Shown: positions 9,558 to 18,235, counted from the stretch's first letter. The stretch: DNA of 32,249 nt from an uncultured Pelagibacteraceae bacterium (GCA_902632145.1 CACPBH010000006.1:1-32249), one strand, 5' to 3'. Notes: generated from the letters alone by a model not told the origin. Made by a program: numbers and translations.

Positions 9558-12026
9558 ATGAAAAAACAATCAGATAGGATAATTGCGCTACTCGGACCTA
9601 CAAACACGGGTAAAACTTATGTGGCTATAGAAAAAATGCTTAAGTACGAGTCTGGTATTTTTGGATTGCCTTTGCGACTTCTAGCTAGGGAAGTTTATGA
9701 TAAATGTGTTGATAAAGTTGGTATCGAAAAAGTAGCATTAATAACAGGTGAAGAAAAAATAATACCTAGCACTGCAAACTATTTTATTTGCACAGTAGAG
9801 TCTATGCCGAAAGATAAAGAAGTTGATTTTGTTGCTATTGATGAAATTCAAATGTGCGCAGATAGAGAGAGAGGTCATATATTCACTCAAAGATTATTAG
9901 AGTCACGAGGGAATAAACTTACAATGTTTTTAGGATCACAAGTAATGGAAAATATTATTAAAGAATTAGTTGGCAATGTGGAATTTGAAAAAAAGGAAAG
10001 ATACTCTAAATTAAGCTATTCAGGAGTAAAAAAAATTTCAAGATTAGATAGAAAAGTAGCAGTTATAGCTTTCTCTATTGAGGAAGTTTATGCAATAGCA
10101 GAGTTAGTGAGACGACAAAAAGGTGGGGCAGCCGTAATAATGGGCTCATTGAGTCCTAAAACAAGAAATTCCCAAGTAGGTTTGTATCAGTCAGGAGATG
10201 TTGATTACTTAATCGCAACAGATGCAATTGGTATGGGGTTAAACATGGATATAAATGAAATTTATTTCTCAAATTTAAAAAAATTTGATGGAAAAAAAAC
10301 TAGAAGACTAAACTTAGTTGAAATGTCTCAAATTGCAGGAAGGGCTGGACGATATAAAAACGATGGTGGATTTGGAACAACTGGTGAATGTGAAACATTA
10401 AACTCGGACGAGATCGAAAAAATTGAAAAACACCATTTGCCTGACACTAAAACAATTTATTGGAGAAACTCTAATCTAGATTTCAAGAATCCTGAAAATC
10501 TAATTTCCTCACTAGAGCTTAAACCAAATAAAAAAAATTTATTAAGAACTAATGACTCACTTGACGAAAGCGTATTAAGATTTTTTCTTAAAAAGGGAGC
10601 AAATAATATAATTTACCACAAAAATTTAGAAATTCTTTGGGAATGTTGTCAGATACCTGATTTTGAAAAAAAAGCATATGGCCAGCATATAAATGTAGTT
10701 GATAAAGTTTTTCAGTTTTTAACAACAAGGAGAAGAAGAATTCCAAGCACTTTTATGAAAGAACAGCTTAAAGGTTTAGAAAAAGATCATGGTAATGTAG
10801 ATTTGCTCTCTCACAGACTTTCGAATGTAAGAACTTGGTCTTATGTAGCTAATAAAAAAAATTGGGTTGAAAACTCTGATTATTGGGTTCAGCTTACTAA
10901 GAGTATAGAAGATAAACTCTCAGATAAACTTCACGATGAATTAACAAAAAGTTTTATTGACAAAAAAATTAGTATCCTCTCACGAAGTCTAAAACAAGAC
11001 CTTGTATTAAATACTGAAATTAATGATGATAATAAAATCTATATTGATAGTCAGCTTGTAGGTGAGCTTAAAGGACTTAAATTTTTAATTGAAGTTACAT
11101 CAAAGACGCTCGATACAGATATAAAGTCAATCAGAAAAGCTGCAAGAAAAGGTGTTGAAAAAGAGCTAATGAAAAGGGTTGAGCAGATACTTGAAAAAGC
11201 AGAAATTGATTTAAATAATGATAGTAAAATTATTTGGAGAAATAATCCAATTGCAAGATTAAAAAAAGGGAATAATTACCTAAATCCTGAAATAGAAATT
11301 ATTGCAGATGAATCTTTAAATAATGATTCAAAATCGAAATTAATGAAATTTTTAAATAATTGGCTGGCTAAATATATCAATGAAGTATTGGGTGACCTTG
11401 TACTTTTAACGAAACATAAGATTACAAATCAGTTTCTTAGAGGCTTAGTTTTTCAACTTTACGAAAATAACGGTGTCATAAAAAGAAACGATGTTGATAA
11501 AATTGTAAAATCTATTCCAGCGGAAGAAAGAAAAAAGCTGTGGGGCATGGGAATTAAAATAGGAAGATATCATATCTATTTACCTAAAATGCTTAAACCA
11601 AAAGCAGTAGAATTCAGAATAAATTTATGGAAAATATTTCACAATTTCTCTGATAAAAATACAATACCAAAGTCTGGTTTAAATTTTTTATGTAATGTTG
11701 AATATGAAAAAAACTTCCTTTTATTATGCGGTTTTGAAAAATTTCGAGAATTTTACGTTAGAATAGATATTTTAGAAAAATTATTTTTAAAAATAATAGA
11801 GAATACAAAAGACAAAAAATTTAAAATTAACTCGGAAATGATGAATTTATTGGGTTGTTCTAAAGAAAATTTTTACAAATTGATGAGTTATATGAACTAT
11901 AAAAAGGATAAAGTGGAGGATACTTATATTTTTCTGGGAGAAAAGAAGAAAAAAAAGAAAATAATACGATTTGACAAAAAAGAGAATCCATTTAAAAAAC
12001 TACTTTCTTTAAACTTAAATAAATGA
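9558..12026 (+). CDS. SUV3-like DEAD/DEAH-type helicase
   Basis: GPTNTGKTYVAIEKML (Walker A), DFVAIDEIQM (motif II), ATDAIGMGLNMDI, MSQIAGRAGRY (motif VI). Confidence 0.88.
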   Translation: MKKQSDRIIALLGPTNTGKTYVAIEKMLKYESGIFGLPLRLLAREVYDKCVDKVGIEKVALITGEEKIIPSTANYFICTVESMPKDKEVDFVAIDEIQMCADRERGHIFTQRLLESRGNKLTMFLGSQVMENIIKELVGNVEFEKKERYSKLSYSGVKKISRLDRKVAVIAFSIEEVYAIAELVRRQKGGAAVIMGSLSPKTRNSQVGLYQSGDVDYLIATDAIGMGLNMDINEIYFSNLKKFDGKKTRRLNLVEMSQIAGRAGRYKNDGGFGTTGECETLNSDEIEKIEKHHLPDTKTIYWRNSNLDFKNPENLISSLELKPNKKNLLRTNDSLDESVLRFFLKKGANNIIYHKNLEILWECCQIPDFEKKAYGQHINVVDKVFQFLTTRRRRIPSTFMKEQLKGLEKDHGNVDLLSHRLSNVRTWSYVANKKNWVENSDYWVQLTKSIEDKLSDKLHDELTKSFIDKKISILSRSLKQDLVLNTEINDDNKIYIDSQLVGELKGLKFLIEVTSKTLDTDIKSIRKAARKGVEKELMKRVEQILEKAEIDLNNDSKIIWRNNPIARLKKGNNYLNPEIEIIADESLNNDSKSKLMKFLNNWLAKYINEVLGDLVLLTKHKITNQFLRGLVFQLYENNGVIKRNDVDKIVKSIPAEERKKLWGMGIKIGRYHIYLPKMLKPKAVEFRINLWKIFHNFSDKNTIPKSGLNFLCNVEYEKNFLLLCGFEKFREFYVRIDILEKLFLKIIENTKDKKFKINSEMMNLLGCSKENFYKLMSYMNYKKDKVEDTYIFLGEKKKKKKIIRFDKKENPFKKLLSLNLNK

Positions 12027-12412
12027 CTAAAATAGATAAAGAGAGTGTTATTGGAATTACTGCTTTGTTAGTGCATGCAGCAAATATTGATGAAATTTAT
12101 TCAGATCATGAGAAAAATTTAATTAAAAATTTTATAAAATCTTATTTAAAAGATGAAGACGCGAATGAAATTTTAAAAAAAGCTGAAGATATAGAACACA
12201 ATTCAAATCAACTTTTAAATTACACAAATATTATCAAACAGAATTCTATTAATTTAAAGAAGGATATTGTTGAACATCTTTGGAAAGTTATAATTTCAGA
12301 TGATTCTATTGATCAATATGAAGCTAATTTAATGCGAAGAATTTGTGGTTTGATTTATTTTCCTGATAAAGAGTGTGCTGAAATAAAACTAAAATTACTA
12401 AATTTAAAATGA
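12023..12412 (+). CDS. TerB-family (COG4103-like) protein
   Basis: Acidic helical two-repeat pattern: [21 protein letters not shown] and [25 protein letters not shown]. Confidence 0.75.
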   Translation: MTKIDKESVIGITALLVHAANIDEIYSDHEKNLIKNFIKSYLKDEDANEILKKAEDIEHNSNQLLNYTNIIKQNSINLKKDIVEHLWKVIISDDSIDQYEANLMRRICGLIYFPDKECAEIKLKLLNLK

Positions 12413-12750
12413 CTTATATTGTAAAAGACGAATGTATTAAATGTAAACTTACTGATTGTGTCGAAGTCTGTCCGGTAGATTGTTTTTATGAGGGCGAAAA
12501 CATGTTAGTTATTAATCCAGATGAATGTATAGATTGTGGTGTTTGCGAACCTGAGTGCCCGATAGATGCAATAAAAGCTGACACAGATGATAATGTGAAC
12601 GACAAAGAAAAATGGTTGTTGCTAAACAAAAAGTTTTCTGCAATATGGCCTAATATTTCTAAAAAAAAAGAGCCAATGAAAGATCACGAAAAATATAAAA
12701 ATATGAAAAATAAATTTGACAAACATTTTTCTGAAAAACCTGGAAGTTAA
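12409..12750 (+). CDS. fdxA: 7Fe/8Fe-type ferredoxin
   Basis: [47 protein letters not shown] cluster-binding motifs; overlaps the previous stop by 4 nt. Confidence 0.93.
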   Translation: MTYIVKDECIKCKLTDCVEVCPVDCFYEGENMLVINPDECIDCGVCEPECPIDAIKADTDDNVNDKEKWLLLNKKFSAIWPNISKKKEPMKDHEKYKNMKNKFDKHFSEKPGS

Positions 12751-12754
12751 AATT

Positions 12755-13426
12755 ATGGCTAGAAAGAAAAAAACAAAAAAAACAAAAAAAATCAAAAAAA
12801 CAAAAATCCTAAAAAAAAACAAGAGTAAAACACCTGCTAAAATAATTGAAAAAAAAAGTGTATCCCAAAATCCTGATGAGAAGCCTGAGATTAAAAAAAT
12901 TAAAAAACAAGCTACAGAAAAAAAGGCTTACAATTTGAAAGATTTCGTTGTTTACCCAAAACACGGTGTTGGAAAAATTACAGCAATTGAAAAAGCTACT
13001 ATTGGAGATATTGATATTCAGTTTTATAAAATTCTGGTTGAGAAAGAAAAATTAACCTTAACAGTACCAATAAATCAACAATCAAAATTAAGACCAATAG
13101 CTTCTATTAGTCAAATTAATAAGTGTATTTCCATTTTGAAATCTAAGCCTAAAATAAAAAGAACAATGTGGAGTAGAAGGGCTCAAGAGTACGAACAAAA
13201 AATTAATTCTGGTAAAATATATGAATTAGCTGAGGTCGTTAAAGATTTAAACAAAAATACTGATATTATAGCCGATCAATCTTACTCGGAAAGACAATTA
13301 TTTGAAAAAGCTTATGATAGACTTAAATCTGAGTTTGAGGCAGTTCTTAAAATTAATCCTGAAGATGTACAGAAAAAAATGGATAAAGCTTTGGGTAGAA
13401 TAAAAATATCTGAAGTTGCAGAATAA
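12755..13426 (+). CDS. carD: CarD/CdnL-family transcriptional regulator with Lys-rich N-terminal extension
   Basis: FVVYPKHGVGKITAIEKATIGD... CarD N-terminal domain, ...WSRRAQEYEQKINSGKIYELAEVVKDL. Start assigned to ATG 12755 just after the ferredoxin stop. Confidence 0.9.
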   Translation: MARKKKTKKTKKIKKTKILKKNKSKTPAKIIEKKSVSQNPDEKPEIKKIKKQATEKKAYNLKDFVVYPKHGVGKITAIEKATIGDIDIQFYKILVEKEKLTLTVPINQQSKLRPIASISQINKCISILKSKPKIKRTMWSRRAQEYEQKINSGKIYELAEVVKDLNKNTDIIADQSYSERQLFEKAYDRLKSEFEAVLKINPEDVQKKMDKALGRIKISEVAE

Positions 13427-13463
13427 AAAAACGCCCTTCTTAAAAATTTAAAAAGGGCGTTTA
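13424..13463 (-). terminator. Hairpin shared by carD (+) and the mini-ORF (-); stronger terminator on the minus strand
   Basis: Stem ACGCCCTT (13431-13438)/AAGGGCGT (13453-13460); minus-strand product is followed by TTTTTTT, plus-strand product only by a weak TTTAGTT. Confidence 0.8.
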
Positions 13464-13476
13464 GTTAAAGAGAAAA

Positions 13477-13551
13477 CTATCTTCTTTTTCTTCTTCTTTT
13501 TTTAGCTTTCTTTTTAGTTTTCTTTTTAGCTTTTTTTCTTCTTTTAGCCAT
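13477..13551 (-). CDS. Tiny polybasic protein, 24 aa: MAKRRKKAKKKTKKKAKKRRRKRR
   Basis: ATG at 13551, TAG at 13477-13479; GGGAG ribosome site at 13557-13561, candidate promoter upstream, terminator downstream. Below the ORF track length cutoff. Confidence 0.75.
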   Translation of the reverse strand: MAKRRKKAKKKTKKKAKKRRRKRR

Positions 13552-13601
13552 CTTTTCTCCCTTGTTTTAAAACAAATCTTAATGATTCGTTTGTTAATTA
13601 A

Positions 13602-13629
13602 ACATTAATTATTAAAAGATTCATGTCAA
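13602..13629 (-). promoter_or_regulatory. Candidate promoter for the 24-aa polybasic ORF
   Basis: Minus strand: TTGACA (13624-13629), 16 nt spacer, TAATGT (13602-13607); weak -10. Confidence 0.5.
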
Positions 13630-13759
13630 ACATAAATTAATTTGCAAAATTGATTCAAAATTTTAATTTTTAAATTAATTTAAATTTTTTTAAAAAATTA
13701 AAAAAAGTTAGTAATATCAATGTTTTTTTAAGCAAATTAAATAAGTTTAAAATTAATTT

Positions 13760-15436
13760 TTAGTAAAGATTTTCTAGTTGTTGTTTATAATTTTTAATTA
13801 TTTCTTTTCTTTTTAACTTTAAAGTTGGTGTAAGCATTCCGTTTTCAATTGTAAACTCTTCGTTTATTAAGACAAATTTTTTAATTTTTTCTATTAGTGT
13901 TAAACTTTTGTTTATATTTTCAATTATAAGTTTTATTTTTTCTTTATTAATATCTTTTTCACTTACAATTAATGCAACTAAATAGTTTTTTTTATCTCCA
14001 TATACAAAAGATTGTTTAATATTTTCATTTAAACATAAAATGTTTTCTACTTTACTAGGGGAAATATTATCTCCACCAAGATTTACGATAATATCTTTTT
14101 TTCTATCTGTAATTTTTAAATAATTATTATTATCAAGTTCCCCTATATCCCCAGTATGAAGCCATCCATCTTTTATCACTTTTTCCGTCTCCTCTTTTAA
14201 ATTCCAATATCCCAACATAACGTTTTCACCCTTTATAAGAATTTCTCCATCTTCTGCTATTTTTACTTTATTAGTCCTAAATGGAGGTCCTACTGATTCG
14301 ACCTTGACTAAATCTGGTAAATTGCAGCTGACTACCGGAGAGGCTTCGGTTAAACCATATCCTTGTAGGGTTGGTAATCCAATAGCATTTAAAAATTCTC
14401 CAATATTTTGATCTAAAGCCCCACCTCCGGATACAAAAGCTTGTAGATTACCGCCAAACTGATTTCTGATTTTTTTTCTTACTAAATTTTCACACAAAAA
14501 ATTAGTAATTTTTTCACTAAATTTCAATTTCTCTTTTTTTAGTATTTTTTTACCTAAATTTAAAGTTTGATTTATTAGTTTTCTTTTAAACCCAGATTGC
14601 TTCTCAAAATTCATATTTATTTTTGTAAAAAGATTTTGATAAAATCTAGGGACAGCTGTCATGATTGTAGGTTTTGCAAATCCCATATTAGAAATCAGTT
14701 TTTCCAAACTTTCAGCATAAAAAACTTTTGCTCCAACAATAATTTGTATAAATTGAACTGTGTGCTCATAAGAATGTGATAAAGGTAACCAAGTTAAAAA
14801 TACTGGATCTTTTTTTTTAATTAAAATTTCTAATAATTCAACTGCACCCTCGCAATTAGATAAAATGCCACCATGACTTAAAACAACTCCTTTAGGGTTC
14901 CCAGAAGTACCTGATGTATAAATTATACAGGCAGGCATATTCCGTTTTAAATCATTATTGAATATTTTTTCATTAATTTCTTCATTTAAAATTTCTTTAA
15001 TCAATAAACTATCTGTATCTATTCTTTCAAAAGATATTATTTTTTTAACATCACTATTTATGAAGTTTTTAATTTTATTAAATTGATCTTGATTTGATAC
15101 AAATATCAACGAGGGCTTACAATCATTTAAAATATATTCATAATCGTTTGCAGAATAAGTTGTAAAAATAGGAACTGAAATACCTCCTGCATTCATAATA
15201 GCGATATCGGTCATTAACCAATATGGTCTATTCTCAGAAAGTATTAAGCATCTATCACCTGGTTGTATTAACGATTTAATTTTTACGGTAAGTTTATAAA
15301 TTCTTTTAGTTACATCTTCCCAATTATAAGTTTGTTTGTCAGGTTTAAGCCATTTTAAAAATGGTCTTTTACCCTCAACTTCCTCTGCTTTTTTAAAGTA
15401 AAGTTCAACTAAACTATTTAATTTACTTATATCCAT
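13760..15436 (-). CDS. AMP-binding long-chain acyl-CoA synthetase
   Basis: IIYTSGTSGNPKGVVLSHGG (P-loop), GYGLTEASPVV, WLHTGDIGELDNNNYLKITDRKKDIIV. Confidence 0.92.
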   Translation of the reverse strand: MDISKLNSLVELYFKKAEEVEGKRPFLKWLKPDKQTYNWEDVTKRIYKLTVKIKSLIQPGDRCLILSENRPYWLMTDIAIMNAGGISVPIFTTYSANDYEYILNDCKPSLIFVSNQDQFNKIKNFINSDVKKIISFERIDTDSLLIKEILNEEINEKIFNNDLKRNMPACIIYTSGTSGNPKGVVLSHGGILSNCEGAVELLEILIKKKDPVFLTWLPLSHSYEHTVQFIQIIVGAKVFYAESLEKLISNMGFAKPTIMTAVPRFYQNLFTKINMNFEKQSGFKRKLINQTLNLGKKILKKEKLKFSEKITNFLCENLVRKKIRNQFGGNLQAFVSGGGALDQNIGEFLNAIGLPTLQGYGLTEASPVVSCNLPDLVKVESVGPPFRTNKVKIAEDGEILIKGENVMLGYWNLKEETEKVIKDGWLHTGDIGELDNNNYLKITDRKKDIIVNLGGDNISPSKVENILCLNENIKQSFVYGDKKNYLVALIVSEKDINKEKIKLIIENINKSLTLIEKIKKFVLINEEFTIENGMLTPTLKLKRKEIIKNYKQQLENLY

Positions 15437-15440
15437 AACT

Positions 15441-15527
15441 TGGTGGGCGAAGAGAGACTCGAACTCTCAAGGTATTGCTACCACCGGATTTTGAGTCCGG
15501 CGCGTCTACCAGTTCCACCATTCGCCC
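15441..15527 (-). tRNA. tRNA-Leu(CAA), 3' CCA encoded
   Basis: Minus strand GGGCGAATGGTGGAACTGGTAGACGCGCCGGACTCAAAATCCGGTGGTAGCAATACCTTGAGAGTTCGAGTCTCTCTTCGCCCACCA; 7-bp acceptor stem, anticodon loop CTCAAAA, long variable arm, GTTCGAGTC T-loop. Confidence 0.95.
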
Positions 15528-15541
15528 TTTTTTTTAATAAT

Positions 15542-16387
15542 CTAATTGATTTTTCTTACTATTAGAACAAAAATAATAGAGGTACAAAACATCACTAAAG
15601 CATAGGCTGCTGTTGGTACCATAAATACAATATCATCAAATAATTGTGATGTTACAAACACTGCTAGAGTTCCGTTTTGTAAGCCACATTCTAATGAAAT
15701 ACATTTTCTTTGTGCTATTCCTGATGTCAAATATTTTGCAACATAATATCCTACGAAAATCATAGTCATATTTAAAATGAAAGCTATTAAACCTGCTCTA
15801 GTAATATAAGAAACAATTCTGTCCCATTCCTCTACCCAAATTGCAATAAATACTATTAAGAATAAAATTACCGATAATCTTTGGATAATAAGTGTTTTGG
15901 AAATAATAAAATTAGTCATTAGACTTCTAACAATCATTCCAAAAATAACAGGAACAGTTACTACAAAAAACATTTTTAATGCTATATTAAGCATTGATAT
16001 ATTTTTTGCTGTTTCAATCCCTAAAAATTCAGCTGAATTAAAGACTATAAATGGAACAATTAAAATACTTAATAAACTGACAATCGCTGTCAAACTGACT
16101 GATAGAGCAACATCTCCATCGGCAAACTTAGTAAGAATATTAGAAGTTACTCCTCCTGGTGCTGCAGCTATTACCATAACTCCTAAAGCTATTTCTGGTG
16201 GAAGTGAAATAATATTAATTAAAATAAAAGCAATTATTGGAAGCAAAATAACCTGACATAAAAAACCTACTAAGAAGTCTCTTGGATTTTTTAAGACCCT
16301 TGTAAAATCACCAGTCGTTAAGCCAAGACCTAAACCGAACATAATTATGGCAAGACATACGGGTGCTATTGTAGTTACGATTTCCAT
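15542..16387 (-). CDS. Bile acid:sodium symporter (BASS) family transporter
   Basis: Polytopic; MVIAAAPGGVTSNILTKFADGDVALSVSLT and SLECGLQNGTLAVFV motifs. Confidence 0.88.
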   Translation of the reverse strand: MEIVTTIAPVCLAIIMFGLGLGLTTGDFTRVLKNPRDFLVGFLCQVILLPIIAFILINIISLPPEIALGVMVIAAAPGGVTSNILTKFADGDVALSVSLTAIVSLLSILIVPFIVFNSAEFLGIETAKNISMLNIALKMFFVVTVPVIFGMIVRSLMTNFIISKTLIIQRLSVILFLIVFIAIWVEEWDRIVSYITRAGLIAFILNMTMIFVGYYVAKYLTSGIAQRKCISLECGLQNGTLAVFVTSQLFDDIVFMVPTAAYALVMFCTSIIFVLIVRKIN

Positions 16388-16401
16388 AGTTTAATGAGCT
16401 C

Positions 16402-17451
16402 CTATTCTACTTTAAAGGAAGAGTTTTTCATGAGGTCGAAAATTGTAGTTACAAAACCAGCTTTATGCTTTTGGTTATGCATGTAGTTTTCTTCAAAGGA
16501 TTTGATATTTTTGGGAGATGGTAAAAGCATATATTCTAGCTTTTTATTTTTCATGACTAATTTTTGTTTTAAAAGGTATTTTAATTTTCTAATCACCGTT
16601 GCTCTTGGTATAGTTGAAATTTCAGAGATAGAAGATGCATTTATTCCATTTTTAGGAGTATGTCTTAAAAGGTGCAAATATAGGTCTGCATAAGTTCTTG
16701 GGTCCTCGATAACTCTGCTTTTTACTTGTTTTGAAAAATCTGTAAATTGTGAAATACCTATTGATCCCCATACATTCCAAGTTTCTAAATCACCAAAAAA
16801 AGATCTATGTCTTACTAAGAAAGGAATTTGTAATCTAAACCAATGCTGCCAACATATTGTAAAATATTCATCAATAAATTTCTCGATTTCCTCTTTACTA
16901 TATGATCTTCCAAACCAAGACTCTTTGGAGAGAATTTGACTAGTTTTTTCTAAAAAATTAGCCATCATTTTTTTAGAATTCGCTGGTCTTTGAAGTTTAC
17001 TTATTATGTTATTAAAATAAATTGATTTTCCTTTTCTAAATATAATATTTTGATTTTGTAAAAAATTCACTTTTCTTCTAATTGTTTCCTTTGGTATGTT
17101 AAGTTCTTTTGAAATCTCGATTAAGTTAATTTTTTCAATTACTAATTCATTTTTTTCATAAAACTCAATGTATGAAAGATATTGAAAACGATCGGAATAT
17201 TTTTGAAAAACAGTGTTTACTAAATAGACCAAAACTAAGTAACTGTCATAATCTTTGAAGGTATTATAAGCGTTATTACACCATGATTGCTGTAATTTAA
17301 ACCACAAGGTTACTGTTTCGTTAGAGTGCTGGGACAAAACATCATAAACACTTTCAGAATTAAGAGTTTTGAATGATTTATTTTCGAGTGAAGGCTTCTT
17401 CTTTAAATGCTCATAAATTTTAACCGTTTTTAAATCTATTGGCTTAGACAT
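16402..17451 (-). CDS. Putative regulator with two winged-helix-like segments
   Basis: LIEISKELNIPKETIRRKVNFLQNQNIIFRKGKSIYF and SSISEISTIPRATVIRKLKYLLKQKLVMKNKKLEYML both look like HTH plus wing. Confidence 0.65.
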   Translation of the reverse strand: MSKPIDLKTVKIYEHLKKKPSLENKSFKTLNSESVYDVLSQHSNETVTLWFKLQQSWCNNAYNTFKDYDSYLVLVYLVNTVFQKYSDRFQYLSYIEFYEKNELVIEKINLIEISKELNIPKETIRRKVNFLQNQNIIFRKGKSIYFNNIISKLQRPANSKKMMANFLEKTSQILSKESWFGRSYSKEEIEKFIDEYFTICWQHWFRLQIPFLVRHRSFFGDLETWNVWGSIGISQFTDFSKQVKSRVIEDPRTYADLYLHLLRHTPKNGINASSISEISTIPRATVIRKLKYLLKQKLVMKNKKLEYMLLPSPKNIKSFEENYMHNQKHKAGFVTTIFDLMKNSSFKVE

Positions 17452-17637
17452 TTATTTTTTCCACGTTACACTTTGATTGATTAAAATAGCCATTAAAATC
17501 CAAATAATAAATGTTCCTTCCGGTGAAAAACCGTAATCAGCGCCAAACATTCCTGCAACTATAACGATTGAGTAAATAGCAAATGTAGATAATATTAAAC
17601 TTGCCAGATACCTTAGGATTGTGCATTTTAAATTCAT
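17452..17637 (-). CDS. Small two-TM membrane protein
   Basis: 61 aa with two hydrophobic segments; its stop abuts the downstream start at 17451. Confidence 0.6.
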   Translation of the reverse strand: MNLKCTILRYLASLILSTFAIYSIVIVAGMFGADYGFSPEGTFIIWILMAILINQSVTWKK

Positions 17638-18235
17638 GATTTTGAAAAAATTATACGATAGATGCGTCGAGCTTGCTAGACATAAATTTTCAAAGCCATT
17701 ATTAGGTTTTATAGCATTTATTGAAAGTTTCTTTTTTCCGGTTCCGCCAGATTTAATGATTATTCCAATGGTAGTGGCAAAGAGAGAAGATTATCTGAAG
17801 ATATTTCTTATAGCTACAACAGGATCAGTATTAGGTGGTTTATTTGGATATATGTTGGGTGTTTTCTTTTTAGATGCATCAATGATCATTATTGAATTTT
17901 ATGGTTACGAAGAAAAAGTTTTTGAGATGCAAGATAAGATGTCTACAAAAGGTGGGTTTTTAGCTTGGCTAGGAATTATGTTTTTAGCTGGTTTTACTCC
18001 TCTTCCTTTTAAAGTTTTTACTATTACTAGTGGAGTGATTGCCTATAATCTGCCGGTCTTTTTCTTTATTTGTTTATTCACTAGAGGGCTAAGATTTTTC
18101 TTAGTTTCTTATTTAACATTTCTTTTTGGAAAAAAATTTGGTGAATTCATCGAAAAAAGAGGTGCGCTATGGTTTACTTTGACTGGAGTCTTTATTGTAG
18201 TTTTAGCTGTAGTGCTTTATATAATTTTCACTTAA
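17636..18235 (+). CDS. DedA/VTT-family (YqaA-like) membrane protein
   Basis: FIESFFFPVPPDLMIIPMVVAKRED, GSVLGGLFGYMLG, FTPLPFKVFTITSGV. Start preferred at 17636 over 17621. Confidence 0.85.
   Translation: MILKKLYDRCVELARHKFSKPLLGFIAFIESFFFPVPPDLMIIPMVVAKREDYLKIFLIATTGSVLGGLFGYMLGVFFLDASMIIIEFYGYEEKVFEMQDKMSTKGGFLAWLGIMFLAGFTPLPFKVFTITSGVIAYNLPVFFFICLFTRGLRFFLVSYLTFLFGKKFGEFIEKRGALWFTLTGVFIVVLAVVLYIIFT

Noticed and set aside
12023-12412. Tellurite resistance function for the TerB-like gene
   Set aside because: No terC/D/E/Z partners nearby; housekeeping operon context makes tellurite resistance unlikely.
12755-12860. A-rich low-complexity stretch at the carD start as a possible repeat, frameshift or slippage site
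   Set aside because: The frame stays open and matches a start codon just after fdxA. Long A runs are expected for Lys-rich coding at this base composition; slippage cannot be shown from one sequence.
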